Shown here in pieces: positions 10,620 to 22,529 of a stretch of DNA of 64,000 nt (positions are counted from its first letter, which is position 1; every line of letters starts with the position of its first letter). The notes beneath the pieces were generated by a model. The model did not search any database. It saw nothing but the letters and a program-made list of their open reading frames with translations, and was not told where the DNA came from. This DNA comes from Ctena decussata (taxonomy: Eukaryota; Mollusca; Bivalvia; Lucinida; Lucinidae): contig OZ022509.1 in NCBI GenBank assembly GCA_963989385.1, positions 79,816,667 through 79,880,666 on the forward strand, written 5' to 3'. A program made the translations under genes and the position numbers.

Positions 10620-12700
10620 TCACATTCCAATCATTTCCTTTCTCACAATCATCCACCTGTTGTTATTACTAAATGTCAATCTTGTAACTATTTATGCTTT
10701 TTGTTTAAAATGCAAATAGTTAAACTCTTCGTAAGCACATTCTTGCAGATACAAACGCATTATTGTTTAATGTCAGATTCTACTAACAAAACTAACTGCC
10801 ACGACTAACAATTTGTCATGTGATATTGATGAACTATAAACATGCACTTAATTGACTTGTGTAACATTAAACAAAACACCCTAACTGACTGACATTAGAA
10901 TAACAACTCTCTCTCAAATATTTTAAACAATATCAAACACCTGTTAAATAATGCAATTTCAGTATACCATTCAGTACAATTAAACACATTCTTAGGCACT
11001 CATATAAACACATGATATTAGTGCCATAAAATTCCTGATGGTTTTGTATTTCTCCAAATAAAACAATCAACAAGTAATTGCGTTTTAAAAGTTCACGAAA
11101 GTACATTGCTGCATTTTATAGAGATAGTATTTTAGAAGTTTAAAGCTTAACAATATTCACTGTCTGAAATTATAATAGATTATAGAGCTTAACTGTCAAC
11201 ATTACGCACCCTCAACACTACTTCAGTCACTCAGTCTCTTTACACACTTTCAACACAACCATACATACAGAGAAACTACGTTACGCATTGCAAAATTATG
11301 TGAAAATGATCCTAAGCATATCAGAACATGAATTAACTGCCTCCGATTTTCCAAAAAAAATATTTATTCAACTGACAATATTGGGTTTCAAGGTACTTTT
11401 AATTGCTTTCTTACTCCTATATGTAATTTATCTTAATTGTTATCTTTTTTCAATTCAAAATAATACAAAGAATATCGTACAGGAGTTGTCAACAAAAAGC
11501 ATAGCTGGCCCGCATTACGTTTCGTTTGTACCTTAATTATTTGCGAAGTGTTAGTTTTAAATCCCTTTGGTGTGTTTATACTATTACAGACAATACAAAA
11601 AAGGCATACAGCTTGTTATAAGATCCGAGGTCTTTCTTTCATATTGTTGAAATGAAACATCTTAATTTCAAGTGCAAACACAATCCAACATAAAACACAA
11701 AATCAGTGTGAATTAAATGTTGAAGGCTCAGGATACTCTTAGACACTTAAAATCAGTTACTGTGCTTCCAATTTGCTAGTTGATGTAGCTAGTGTTTAGG
11801 ATATGCACATGTATGACATACCTTGAGATATTAATATGAAAGTTTAGATTAGATTAGTTTTGTTTGTCATTCTGACTGCATAACTCATTACACACTACTT
11901 CAAAACTGTATGCATTAGTTACAATAAGATTCCGTCCATCTTTTACTTAGTAGTACATCATTATTAGCACATTTTATTTTGGCATTAAATGGTGTAAGTT
12001 CTCTTTTTTTCTCGGTAAGTCAAATACCTTTTCAATCAGAACTGCTGTATCTGTTCCCAGATAAATACCAGCATCTTCCTTACAAATTCTTCAAAAGTAA
12101 TTTAACGACATACCTGTGAAAACTGGTATCTGAAAAGTTATTTTGAGACAAACTTCTTTGAGAAATGAAACTGTAAGCTTAAGACTCTGTCAGTTAATTA
12201 ATTTCAATTTCTGTTTTGTATAATCCCTAAAAGTTAGCTGTGTATCATCATAGCATTTTAGCATTCGATATAAGGTATTTATAGTCAATACTAGGATTTA
12301 GTTAAACTCCGTTTTGTTCTTATGATCAGATAACAGTATTTCTATAAAACTGTAAACTTTTCAGGCACAAGTTATTTGAACTCCTTCTTGTTAGTTTAAA
12401 GCAGTAAATCTCAATAAATATATTTATTAATGTTTAAGCTTTGTGTTAGTTTAACCGTCCAGTTAGATACTCAAAAATTGTTTTACCTGATAGGTAATCA
12501 GATAAACATAAATTTAGATTCCAAATTCTGATGTTCACTTTTTTGTGAACAACTTAATCCGCATTTACTTGAATGTTTTATTTATCTTGTTTGTTGTGTC
12601 AGATTTAATAGAATTTATAGAATTTCAGTTTGTTCGTACAAAGTACTTAATATCTAGTTTACCGCAGAGGGCCAGGTATAAAGTTTTATAGTCTATGTTT
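10620..12700. other. No gene recognised; AT-rich single-copy-looking sequence
   Basis: I see no frame with a domain, no repeat with a partner in the window and no RNA gene. Short frames occur (for example 11288-11536) but are compatible with chance in AT-rich DNA. Confidence 0.5.
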
Positions 12701-12770
12701 CACCGGGGAACGGTGACGGCAATCCATATTTTCCTTCTGTTTCTATTTCACTCTTAGTGTGTTTAAAATA

Positions 12771-13157
12771 TGCCTAAACCAAGGTCCGAAGTATGCAAAT
12801 GTTGCAACAAACGTTATCGTAAGTGGTCAACAATCAAGAAATTGGATGACTATGACATTATGCAATTTAATACTTGCATCAGACAATGGCACCAAATAAC
12901 CCCCAAGAAAAAGCTCTCACAAATAGGTGGGACAAAAAAGGAAAAATAATGGAAAAATAGATGAAGCAGAACTCATCGAGTTCCTGCATCTCTCAGAACA
13001 GGAGCTAAGAGATCTTACAATGGGGGTTTATCAACTAAAACAAGCGAAATCAGATACGCATGAACATGTATCTGATGACGGACAGTATTACATTTAATTT
13101 ATGGTTAACAGAGAAATGGGTGACATTTTAAAGGCACAAATACAGTCACGCCATACC
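12771..13157 (+). pseudogene. Decayed N-terminal part of a SWIM-zinc-finger transposase-like protein
   Basis: From an ATG at 12771 a frame reads about 60 codons with CKCCNKRYRKW near its start, then needs a frame change near 12945 to continue as EAELIEFLHLSEQEL and LTMGVYQLKQAK. It stops at about 13098, and a further in-frame piece after the stop contains QIQSRHTSSK. The combination LTxGVYQLKQAK plus QSRHTSSK is what I recall upstream of the SWIM zinc finger in a transposase-like family common in marine invertebrates; that recognition is from memory. The expected continuation is cut off at about 13158 by element A. Frameshift, stop and truncation make it a pseudogene. Confidence 0.45.
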
Positions 13158-13911
13158 TCAAGCAAACTACCAACTAATTGTGTGCACCGCAGCGGAGGGT
13201 GAGGGTGAAGGTTTAGGCCCAGTAAAACCGGTTTAAACCCCTTAGTAGTTATTACTGACCGTCCCAAGGCGGTACTTTCGTTGTGGTTGCATTTGTTTGA
13301 TGTTCGGTGCTGTTTAATTTATTGTGTTCTCATTTTAACCCTTCTATAATAAAAATAAAAAATAGGTAAAAATAATTGTTAAGTGTTTTCTTGTGGTTTG
13401 CTTGGTCTGTTGTGGCCCTTCTATTGGTCTGGGTTATTTAGTTCAATAAAGATAGCTGAGTTGCCACCTATTTGGGAAAGAGCTGCTGACTCGGCTTATC
13501 ACCTGTAATTTATTGTTTGTTGGGATGTCTTTGTCAATCTTTCCCTTTGATGTTGCCGGGCTGGGTAGCGCAATCGGTAGGGCACCTGACTCGTAAGTCA
13601 GAGGTCCTGGGTTCGAATCCCGGTCTGGCCACATACTTTCGTTTCTCCTTCCGCTGATTCAAGAAGGGCAGCTGTCAGTTACTGGCGAAAGTATATGCAC
13701 TTAGTACTGGTTAACCGCTTAGGAGGTCTAAGGAGGTCTAAGCCTGCCCAGGAATAGTGTGGTTAGGTTAACTGACCGTCACGACATGACCTTAGTTGTT
13801 TACCGTGGACATTAAGCATCAAATCAACCAACCAAACAACCCTTTGATGCTGGGGATAGGGTTTGGGATCTGATTCAGTCAGTTCCTGAAGTGTAGTTAC
13901 TCTTTAAATTT
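13158..13911 (+). mobile_element. Element A, copy 2, split by a SINE
   Basis: It starts at ACTACCAACTAATTGTGTG and ends at the common 3' end GTTACTCTTTAAATTT. A SINE at 13556-13839 interrupts it, with the target sequence CCCTTTGATG(T/C)TG duplicated on either side. Removing the SINE and one duplicate restores the uninterrupted arrangement seen at 35038-35506. The 5' edge abuts the transposase remnant and lacks the GGGGA-CTC start of the longest copies. Confidence 0.75.
13556..13839 (+). mobile_element. tRNA-derived SINE with target-site duplication
   Basis: The head carries RNA polymerase III promoter boxes: A box TAGCGCAATCGG at 13566-13577 and B box GGTTCGAATCC at 13610-13620. It resembles tRNA-Thr with a CGT anticodon, but the anticodon arm cannot form a standard 7-base loop, so it is a SINE head. 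A non-tRNA body follows to an AACCAACCAA tail. The 13-bp direct repeats at 13543-13555 and 13840-13852 (one mismatch) are the target-site duplication. The tail resembles metazoan SINEs with a conserved central domain; the family is not assigned. Confidence 0.8.
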
Positions 13912-14322
13912 ACAATTTATGGATTAAACATGGTGAGGGTTTGAATCTCATAAGTGGGTGGTATTGTTCTTGTAAGAATGGAACTAGAACGGATGGATAT
14001 TGTGTACATGTGGCTTCTGTCTTATGATACTTGGGGTTTAATCGTCATAAAGCTGAAAACAGAATAAGCATAGCGCAAGTTAATTTTCTGACTTTTGCAG
14101 AAGATGCCGCTCTTGATAACTGGGATTCTTCCTCGGAATCTGAAAATGTATAGTACACATGTATATATACAGGAACAAGAGCAAGGCCAGTGGCATTTGG
14201 GATTATATTGAAATCCTACCTGAAACAGAACTGAATGCGTACAAAGTAAAAAGATATGCAATGATCAGGACTTAATACAATCAAATCCCACATCTCGCAC
14301 TTAAAACCAAGGGGAAAGAAGC

Positions 14323-14399
14323 GCACACACACACACACACACACAGCACACGCACACAAACACAAAGACACACACACAAACACACATTCGCACACACAA
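14323..14399. repeat. (CA)n-rich microsatellite
   Basis: An interrupted run of CA dinucleotides. The minus-strand frame through it is a Cys/Val repeat artefact. Confidence 0.9.
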
Positions 14400-14436
14400 A
14401 TTGACAAACGTTCATGAAAGACACGTACTGTAAACA

Positions 14437-15496
14437 GAATGAACAGCTCTTTCCCAAATAGGTTGTTTTTCAGCTCTCTAACTGTAAACAGCAGCAACAT
14501 ATACTAGGGGTGATTATAAAATACGTGGACTATTGCTGTGGCGGTAAGGATAATGCAGTTATAGTAATTTTTGTCATACCGCAGAAAAGGTCGATCTTTT
14601 AGCTCTGTAATTTGAGGTTTTTAAGAAATTGCAATGAAAAATAAGTATTTTCTTCTTCTTCCATTTCATAAAAGGTAGGTACAGCAACAGTGGAGCACCA
14701 CATTAATGACGTTTGACGTTTTGCCCCGTTTGAACATTGCGAAGTTCTTTTGTTTCTCTTTTTTCTAAAACTAACGTTCTTTTTGCAGATTTTTCATTTA
14801 GACACATCTGCACGCAATATGATTGTTTTCAAGAATTTTATTGCATACTCTTCTCATCTTTATTGGTTCATTAATCCAGACCGATCTTTTGCTTTCAGTA
14901 TCGTTGCCAGCGTCGTACAAGACATTTGTGGTGTATGTTTAAATGCAGATCTACAACCCTCAAATCAGTGCCGACATCAGGCAAAACTAACATACAAGGA
15001 TCAAATAATATTAACGTTAATCACTAAAACATTTTTTGGATTCTGCCCTCACGTTATTTACAATTATATACAGACCTGGAACTTGCTTCTTTACACGGTA
15101 TAGTGGATGACGTCATTTTGTCGCTTATACAAGAGAAACAATTGTTGACAGCAATAGTTTTCTCACAGTAAAAGCAGAAACCATAACAAAATAGCATACC
15201 AAATGTCAAACATTTTACTCTACTGCAAATATTAGACATAGGTGAAGATAAAACAAACAATTCGAAGTAATAAGTCAATTTTTTACCGTGCTCCGCAGAA
15301 TCGTCATGGGGTTATCATGACGACCCATATTGACAACATCCCGAACTGGCAAATTAAATAAATCACTGGATAAAGGAAAGATGCATTTATATCTACTGCA
15401 AATTTAATGAGTTTATGTCAATAATAAAATTTCTACAACAAAAGTCCACGTAGTTTTATCATGCCTCGTATTTTTACCTATTTTCTATTTTAAATT
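14437..15496 (-). mobile_element. Element A remnant, copy 3, split by a mariner-like element
   Basis: The left flank CAGCTCTTTCCCAAATAG (14443-14460) and the right flank ATTTTTACCTATTTTCTATT (15470-15490) are in the order and orientation expected for minus-strand element A. About 130 bases of the interior seem deleted or diverged. The mariner-like element at 14515-15470 lies between them. Confidence 0.55.
14515..15470. mobile_element. Mariner-like non-autonomous element, about 950 bp
   Basis: The ends are inverted repeats: TA-GGGGTGATTATAAAA-TACGTGGACT at the left, and the complement of TA-CGAGGCATGATAAAAC-TACGTGGACT at the right. Both are bordered by TA, the target of Tc1/mariner transposons. 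The interior contains frames of up to about 117 codons but nothing I recognise as a D,D-D transposase, so it is probably non-autonomous or decayed. Confidence 0.65.
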
Positions 15497-15530
15497 ACAA
15501 AACAAAACAAAACAAAACAAAACAAAACAG
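15497..15530. repeat. (AAAAC)n microsatellite
   Basis: About seven units of ACAAA immediately right of the element A remnant. Confidence 0.9.
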
Positions 15531-16420
15531 AAAATTATTCAGGTGACAACATAGCTGAAGAGGACAGGGATGCAAAACATATATACCCTTCGGAAACTGG
15601 CTGAGCTAAGATGAGCTGGCCATGGCACCAGAACAAATATACAAATGGAAGACATCCACAGACTCTGTCTGAGATACGTTTACCTAAGCAGATCTGCTGA
15701 GACCTTAAGTGTAAAAACGTTCATAAGGTTACCATAAGAAATGATGCAAGAACACCCTTAAAGAAGAGACTCTGTGAAGCTAAGAAAAGGCATAAAAAGT
15801 GCTAACACAAGAGATCATGCATCACCCAGTAGTACTTCCGCCCCCGGATTAATCTTGCTCTATTTGCTACAGACAATTTACAACAAACGTTTAGCTAATC
15901 AGCCCTCAAAGACCTCACTATTGCACTAGCACTGCAAACACTGTTAAATATAAAAGACATTGCATGTGTCTTGGGCAGGAGGGTCTAGAACACTATCTCT
16001 GTCATTAGTTTTTAGTAAGACTTTTACATTCCAAACTAAGGTATTACAAAACATTTAATATATCTGTAGCTAAAATCCATAAATCAAACTTTGGGTCGGA
16101 ATGTGCTGTAATTTAGTGGAATATAGCAGGATGATCTCTGCTGTTCAGTTACAGTTCTTGTGCAATACCACGGGCACTATTGAAAGCTTGACAGTCAGTA
16201 TAATATTAGAAATATGAGCAAAAACGTGATCAAAAATAAGTGTAGAATTTCGATCTTGTATTTTCAATTTAATTACTTATAGTTTCTTGAATCAATGGCA
16301 GATAATTCAGGTTTTGATACGCCTTGGATAGTTTGTTCATAAGTCTGCAGTGCACATTTTCATATCAATTTAATTACAAATATATCTGTACAAATAATGA
16401 AAATTTGTGTTTTTTCGTAA
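15531..16420. other. No gene recognised
   Basis: No open frame of note and no repeat partner seen within the window. Confidence 0.45.
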
Positions 16421-16423
16421 AGT

Positions 16424-16744
16424 ATGAAAGGCAAAAATAGCAAAATTCCTGTTACCACTTATAAGCGCAAAAACTATTATTGAATAAGCAAACAATAACA
16501 AATTATATAACCCAATTAATTAACATATATCCCTGTATAATTTCAAACCATAATAGTAAATCAGTCATCATTAGTTATAGAGATAATTGAAAAAAAAGTT
16601 GATACATGGTTAGGTATGGGGTGGTATTGTCCCACCCACTTCAGTGAAGATCAGTATTTCAATATGTGAAAGCCAACACTAACAAATAGATATTGGTGAG
16701 GTTTGGTAAAAATCCATTTTGTAACCAGAAAATGGCCCTTATGG
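16424..16744 (-). repeat. Inverted partner of the repeat at 9917-10252
   Basis: It carries the complementary order of the same phrases, ending CAGAAAATGGCCCTTATGG. About 6.2 kb separate the two copies. Confidence 0.65.
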
Positions 16745-17225
16745 AGACCCCCTTTCAGGAAAAATCATAGAAAAAAACATAACTCGGGTGTAGAGCTTTT
16801 TGCTTCGGTTAATGGTGTTATCAACCAATGTACAACATCAACAATGAAACTCTAACACTGTTAGAATTGTGGAAATTTATATGTGATAATGTAAGTTCTA
16901 TGTACAAACAATACAATTTACGACTGGCGCATCTACAATGTTATACAACACATGTCAGTTCATGTCGTTGGCCCAAGTAAGATGTTCGTCTCAAATCTGT
17001 AGTTGATCTGCGTATGTTTTGCAAATCAATTACCGACTGACGCTAACACCGTACTCGGCTCTGCGCCATGAACTGAAATAAAAAACACGAAACAACAAAA
17101 GACGTCGACTGAAATCTACAAAAAAAAGCATTCCCAATGTTGCCGGCGGCTTGAGATCGCACTGCAGATCCGACCACGCATGTGCGTCGAAGGATCTGTC
17201 GTCAAAACATTGTCAAGAAGTATAC

Positions 17226-17677
17226 TGACGTCAACAGGTACCACCATGACATATCCCACATCAGACATGAATGATCAAAAGAATGACTCTAACTTGCACG
17301 TCTATTAATTCACTTCTTTAAACTAAGCATATGATCGCCAGACATACAATAAATCCTTCTAATAGCTTAGGTATTTCTAATACATTTGGTGGTCATTTAA
17401 CCTGACATCACGACGCCAATGATGTCATACCATATGACGTCGTCTAGTGAAGGCAAATCAAACGCATGACGACCAAATGTTACCATTAATAACATACGAA
17501 CACCCTGATGCGGTATTTGCGCATGACGTCAGTTGATGTCAAGTCTGTTAATTAGTTTCATTTCAATCCAATGTATAGGCCACGTATATAAGAAACTAAT
17601 GTAAAAGGTACTGACGCAGCAATAATATGAATGCAATTGACGTCAAATAACATGAATGCAACTGACGTCACGCGACG
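17226..17677. promoter_or_regulatory. Cluster of CRE-type palindromes (TGACGTCA)
   Basis: Exact TGACGTCA occurs at 17226-17233, 17524-17531, 17638-17645 and 17663-17670, with near matches at about 17435 and 17671. The last two exact sites lie in a 25-bp direct repeat of ATGAATGCAA-TGACGTCA. TGACGTCA is the known CREB/ATF binding sequence. No transcription start or adjacent gene could be identified, so a regulatory role is inference. Confidence 0.4.
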
Positions 17678-17689
17678 TCAAATATACGT

Positions 17690-20600
17690 ACACTAGTGCA
17701 ACCGCCATCACTGTTACAAACTATTACCTTAAATGACAAAACACCATAAAATGCAAATTCCATGCGCAGCATTGTCATTAGCCGTATTTATACACCTTAA
17801 TCATACTGTATCAAACCAGTAGTCACAATTTTCATTCTCAAATATTTAGCTCACCATATTATAAATAAATACATAATAAATTTACCAATCATAATTGATC
17901 TTCTGAAACTTGGCACAATGATATTCCGTTGTTATTAAATTCGAAACCACTTCTAAAGAAGATCTGAATCGAATGTATTATATAGTAAACATTGGCCTGG
18001 ATATCTCACCTCCAAAGCAAAAATAAATATGTCATTGCTCTGAAAACTAGCTCAAGTAGAGTAACTGCCTATAATAAGTATAATACCGAATACTGGTAAA
18101 TTCAAATTCTTCAAACGGGCCAAAAAAATGAGAATTTTGTCAAATAATGTCCTACACTCATAAAATTTAGGAACAAAAACTGAGTCTAAATTAATGTTAG
18201 AATGCGTAAAAAGACATTACTAACACAAAATGTTTCATCCACAAACAACAAAAGCCAGAACTCAGCTTATGTGCACATACTGTATTAAAAGAATAGTACT
18301 TCCATCTCATTAGTTACCCGAGCGTTACTAATAAGCCACATTTTCCGTAAATGTTTTTATACCACAGTTACCCTAAATACTGTAGCACTACTGACTGTAA
18401 AGAATGAAAAAGAAATTGGACTTGAAAACGCCTGCGATCCGATCCATTTCGTATCAGTACCAAAATCAAAAAGAACTTATCATGCTATCAGAACCTATAT
18501 TAAAACAAAAACAAGATTTTTAATATGGCTGCAAGTATTTTTATTTGATGCGTTTGGTGATTTAGTTGCTTACATATGAATATAGACTCGATTATACGAG
18601 AAAGAAAACTTAAAATCTGTCTGCAAACCGTCTCATGTAGATAACAATTAGTAGTCAAAACATTAGACCATATCTAGTTGCGCAATTAACACATGAAATG
18701 AGTTCTTTGGATTCGGTCAGAAGAAATACCAGAACGATAATGAAGAATAGATAAGAAGTGTACTCCGCACCCGCATCCGCGGAATTTTATGAATGGCTGA
18801 AAATGTATGTAGCAGCAAAACAAATAATGGAAAAGCATTGAAATAGTTACATATAGGACTAATGAGTTCAAATACACTAGGAAACTACGTAAGTTTGAGC
18901 TAGTTGAGATTATGAACACAAAAAGTCGAATTCAAGTAGGTTAGATGTGTAATCCGCACCAGCGATAGAGTACCCGCGTTGGGAGTTAAAATCCTTGAAA
19001 TGCCCTCTTAGCGTTAAAATATACGCCAAAAGATGAAGACAAATGCACACTGTCAAATCACACGACATGGTACGTAGAATTGATACATCTCAACGGGAAT
19101 GCACCAAAAACACCAGAACGCACGTGTTTCACCGATACGATATGGGTTTTCTAACCCAGATACTCCATTTGGGGGTGGGGGAGGAGGTTGACATAAAGTG
19201 CTTATTAGGCAAACAGCATTATTTGAGCCATATACTATTATTGTGCAGCAGCATAACAACATACGATACCCTTCAGTAGCTCCTAAAGGGAATGGCATGT
19301 TCGGAAATTCTAGTCAACTGATTGAATGATTTCTTTTATATCTTTACCTCGACAGCACATGCACTTGTTTCATATAAACACATCCCCACTATTATTGCCT
19401 CTCTTGCAACAAAAAACCGCCTTTTCTCTTAAAGCTCCTCTTGAGAAACAAGTGACTGTGCTGAACAGGTAATCTGATTTGATCCTTGCCGTACGTCATT
19501 TTGATGAAATTTTAATATGAGACTCAAACAAAAAAGTCGATTACTGTGTTCTGATCAAATGCTTAAAAAGCATTAGTCATACTTCGTGCCACCCAGATGC
19601 ATAGGGAAATTCCCGGCAATCCTGCCTTTTTGTCTAAAGACATAGTGGTACTATAAAAGAATGCTTAATGTCCACTATCTAAAAAGGAACCGCTGCGCGC
19701 TTCTAGTGCCCGGTTACCCTAAAATTCTAGTCAGTCACTGTATATTGTATTCAGATTTTCTGCGTATGTGTACTTAATTGCGAATGTTTGTACGTCCCCA
19801 ATCTTGTTAGGCTCAGGTTTAGGTTTTTTTTAGGATTGATAGATAACAGACTACCTATTACGGTAGAAACTCGATACTTTGCATGTTTAGTACATCAGCA
19901 ATGTACAATGACCGAAATAACCAGGTTTTTCTGACCCATATCCATGGTCCATTGACTTCGACTATTTTGCTATTTCAATAAAAGTAAAAAGTATGCAAAG
20001 ACCAGGAACTGAAACAATCAAAATCCAAATCCAGCCCTCAAACCGTAGTTGGAAACAACTAAGATTACAAATAATCAAGATACAGAGAACATATGGCAAG
20101 TTAGCATATTTGTAACAATTATTGTTTCTAGTTTACAGTTTCTAGAAGTTGGCCAAAAGATCAAAAATAAATAATGATAATAATAACAAAAAGACTTAAG
20201 TGTTTGTCTCTACGGTAACACGAATTAGCTTTCTGAAAACTAATTACTTTTTAAACTTTGGGCCATCTCAAAGAGCAGCCCAAACTTTTTACACTGTTCC
20301 GAGGCCAAATGTGGTTGGCAAAACAGTGCATTGTTTTACATTGCTGATACATTAATGCCGTTCCAGAGATGGACTGTCAAAATGTGGCTTGACTTCTCTG
20401 ACGACATTTCGTCAGAACTAGCTTGTTTAACTAGGATTAAGTTAACACCTATTAATTATTTCCTGCAATTGAGTGCACAGAACGGTAGCTCAGGATTTCA
20501 AACGAGCTAGTAGTCAATTTGTTTAACCATGGGGAACCAATCTCTTAAAACCAAACACGCGAGCAATCGTTGGAGCATTGACATTTAGAAATCCTATCTA

Positions 20601-21425
20601 CTGTCCCGCCGAGAACAAGTGCGCCGAGGACTGTAAAACAGAAACAACTTTCTGAACCGATACCGTATTAGCATCACGGTTTTACGCTGTGGTATAGATT
20701 AGCATCTAAGTGTGAACATAGCGGTTTTAGTGGCTTCGGAAGGCTAAAACCTATGGAAGATCATTTAACAAGTTCTCTCTCAGAAAATAAATTGTGACAC
20801 ACTCACCTAATTTTTTTAGAGTAAATCGATTCCTAAATAAAGCACTGCGCCACAGGCAGGAAAGCAAATTAAAACATTACCAAAAAACGCCTGCGGCCAT
20901 ACTTCTTGCTCACTGAAGGGGTTGTGCCCCCCAAAAAAGATATCTTTTTCACAGTTTGTGTCAAACTTCTGAAAAGACCCCCCATATAGAAAATTAAAAT
21001 TCATTATTTTTCCACATGCCCTAAGGCAAAACCATCCTCATTAACGGAAATGGGAGTTTTACTAGCCATACCCAAATTTTGTCATTTTTTGTGTTTCGAT
21101 TCAGACATTTTGTCCCGATGCATATTCATTTTTGCTTTCAACGTATTTTAATCATTCTAACCTGATGTTGAAATCATTAAAATATCAGGTATATCTACGT
21201 TTAGAATTGATGGTCTTTTGCTTTGATTTTATTAATTCTTTAAACTGACAGCCTGCACTTACTCTTAGCTTCAAAATTTCGCGCCGATTAAAGACTAGCA
21301 TGAAATCAACCGATTCAAGGACACGGTATTGTACCGGTGGATGATGGAACTCGTTTTAAATTTTCGAAAAAAAAAAGTCTTCATTTTGCCAAAACTTGAA
21401 TTAATCAACTGTCGAGTCCTCATTC
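17690..21425. other. Long stretch with no recognised gene
   Basis: Contains a G-rich run near 19170 and a 69-bp sequence (19982-20050) repeated almost exactly at 30761-30829. Otherwise I see no exon with paired splice signals, no RNA gene and no retroelement domain. Confidence 0.45.
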
Positions 21426-21430
21426 TTGCT

Positions 21431-21472
21431 TCATCACGGTCTTTTCTTGACTTTAGTTGTTGACCGTGATGA
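21431..21472. repeat. Hairpin with 11-bp perfect arms
   Basis: TCATCACGGTC at 21431 is mirrored by GACCGTGATGA at 21462, leaving a 20-base loop. It lies about 20 bases before an element A copy. Confidence 0.6.
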
Positions 21473-21492
21473 CTCTCTGATGAGTAAGGGGA

Positions 21493-21940
21493 TCTCAATA
21501 CAAACCGAACTACCAACTAATTGTGTGCACCGCGGCGGAGGGAGAGGGTGAAGGTTTGGGCCCAGTAAAGCCGGTTTAACACCCACCCCCAGTAGTTATT
21601 ACTGACTGTCCCAAGGCGGTACTTTCGTTGCGGTTGAATTTGTTTTATGTTCGGTGCTTTTTAATTTATTGTGTTCTCATTTTAACCCTTCTAAAATAAA
21701 AATAGAAAATAGGTAAAAATAGTTGTTAAATGTTTTTCGTATAATTTGCTTAGTCTGTTGTAACCCTTCTATTGGTCTAAATTATTTAGTTCAATAATGA
21801 TAGCTGAGTTGCCACCTTTTTTAGAAGGAGCTGCTGACTCGGCTTATCACTTGTAATTTATTGTCGGTTGGGATGTTGGGGATAGGGTTTGGGATCTGAT
21901 TCAGTCCGTTCCTGAGGTGTAGTTACTCTTTAAATTTGCA
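21493..21940 (+). mobile_element. Element A, copy 4 (near full length)
   Basis: It starts GGGGATCTCAATAC, matching GGGGACCTCCATAC in the copy inside LINE A, and ends with the common GTTACTCTTTAAATTT. A deletion of about 30 bases near 21870, between short GGGATGT repeats, distinguishes it from the others. No target-site duplication is obvious. Confidence 0.75.
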
Positions 21941-22529
21941 CTATGCACTGACCCCGTCACATTCGAACTTCCTTGCTATAGTTTTTTGGGAATGTTTTAT
22001 TATAACACACGGTAAGTCATTGTTCCGCATTTTTCTCGGCGCAGCATGGTATAATTTCAATTTTGTACCACATTTTACATGACTTTTTTGGTCAAATAAA
22101 GCCTATGTCAAAATTCAGCCAATAATATGAAAAGTCAATGATCTTCGTTTCCCCGTTGTTTTGCATTGCGTGAAAACTAGCACTCTGTCAGCTGTTAGTT
22201 CAAAATGTTCATCTTGTTTGCAAATTTACGATGAAAGTTTTATCAAACACAGACGCAGATATTCAAAACTTTCTTTTTTCAGTGTTGATGTACTTTCGAA
22301 TTCTACTTCGGTTTAATACACACAAAAACATAGCATCTTTGGAATCACGTCAATCTCAAAACTGACCGCGGTCCACTTTCGAATTCCAAATTGGAGAGCT
22401 AAATCTTAAGATAGATCATTGCCTCTACCAAGTGTCAAAATTACGGTTGCGGATGTCTACCGACATAACTCACTTGACTCATATGCACGAAAGTGATTGT
22501 CACCTCTGCACCTAGGTACATATTACAAA

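Noticed and set aside
13559..13632. A tRNA-Thr(CGT)-like sequence as a true tRNA gene
   Set aside because: The anticodon arm cannot form a standard 7-base loop, the acceptor stem relies on three G-U pairs, and it is continuous with a SINE body, tail and target duplication.
14216..14500. 94-codon Cys/Val-rich frame
   Set aside because: It is the reverse of a CA microsatellite; no other coding evidence.
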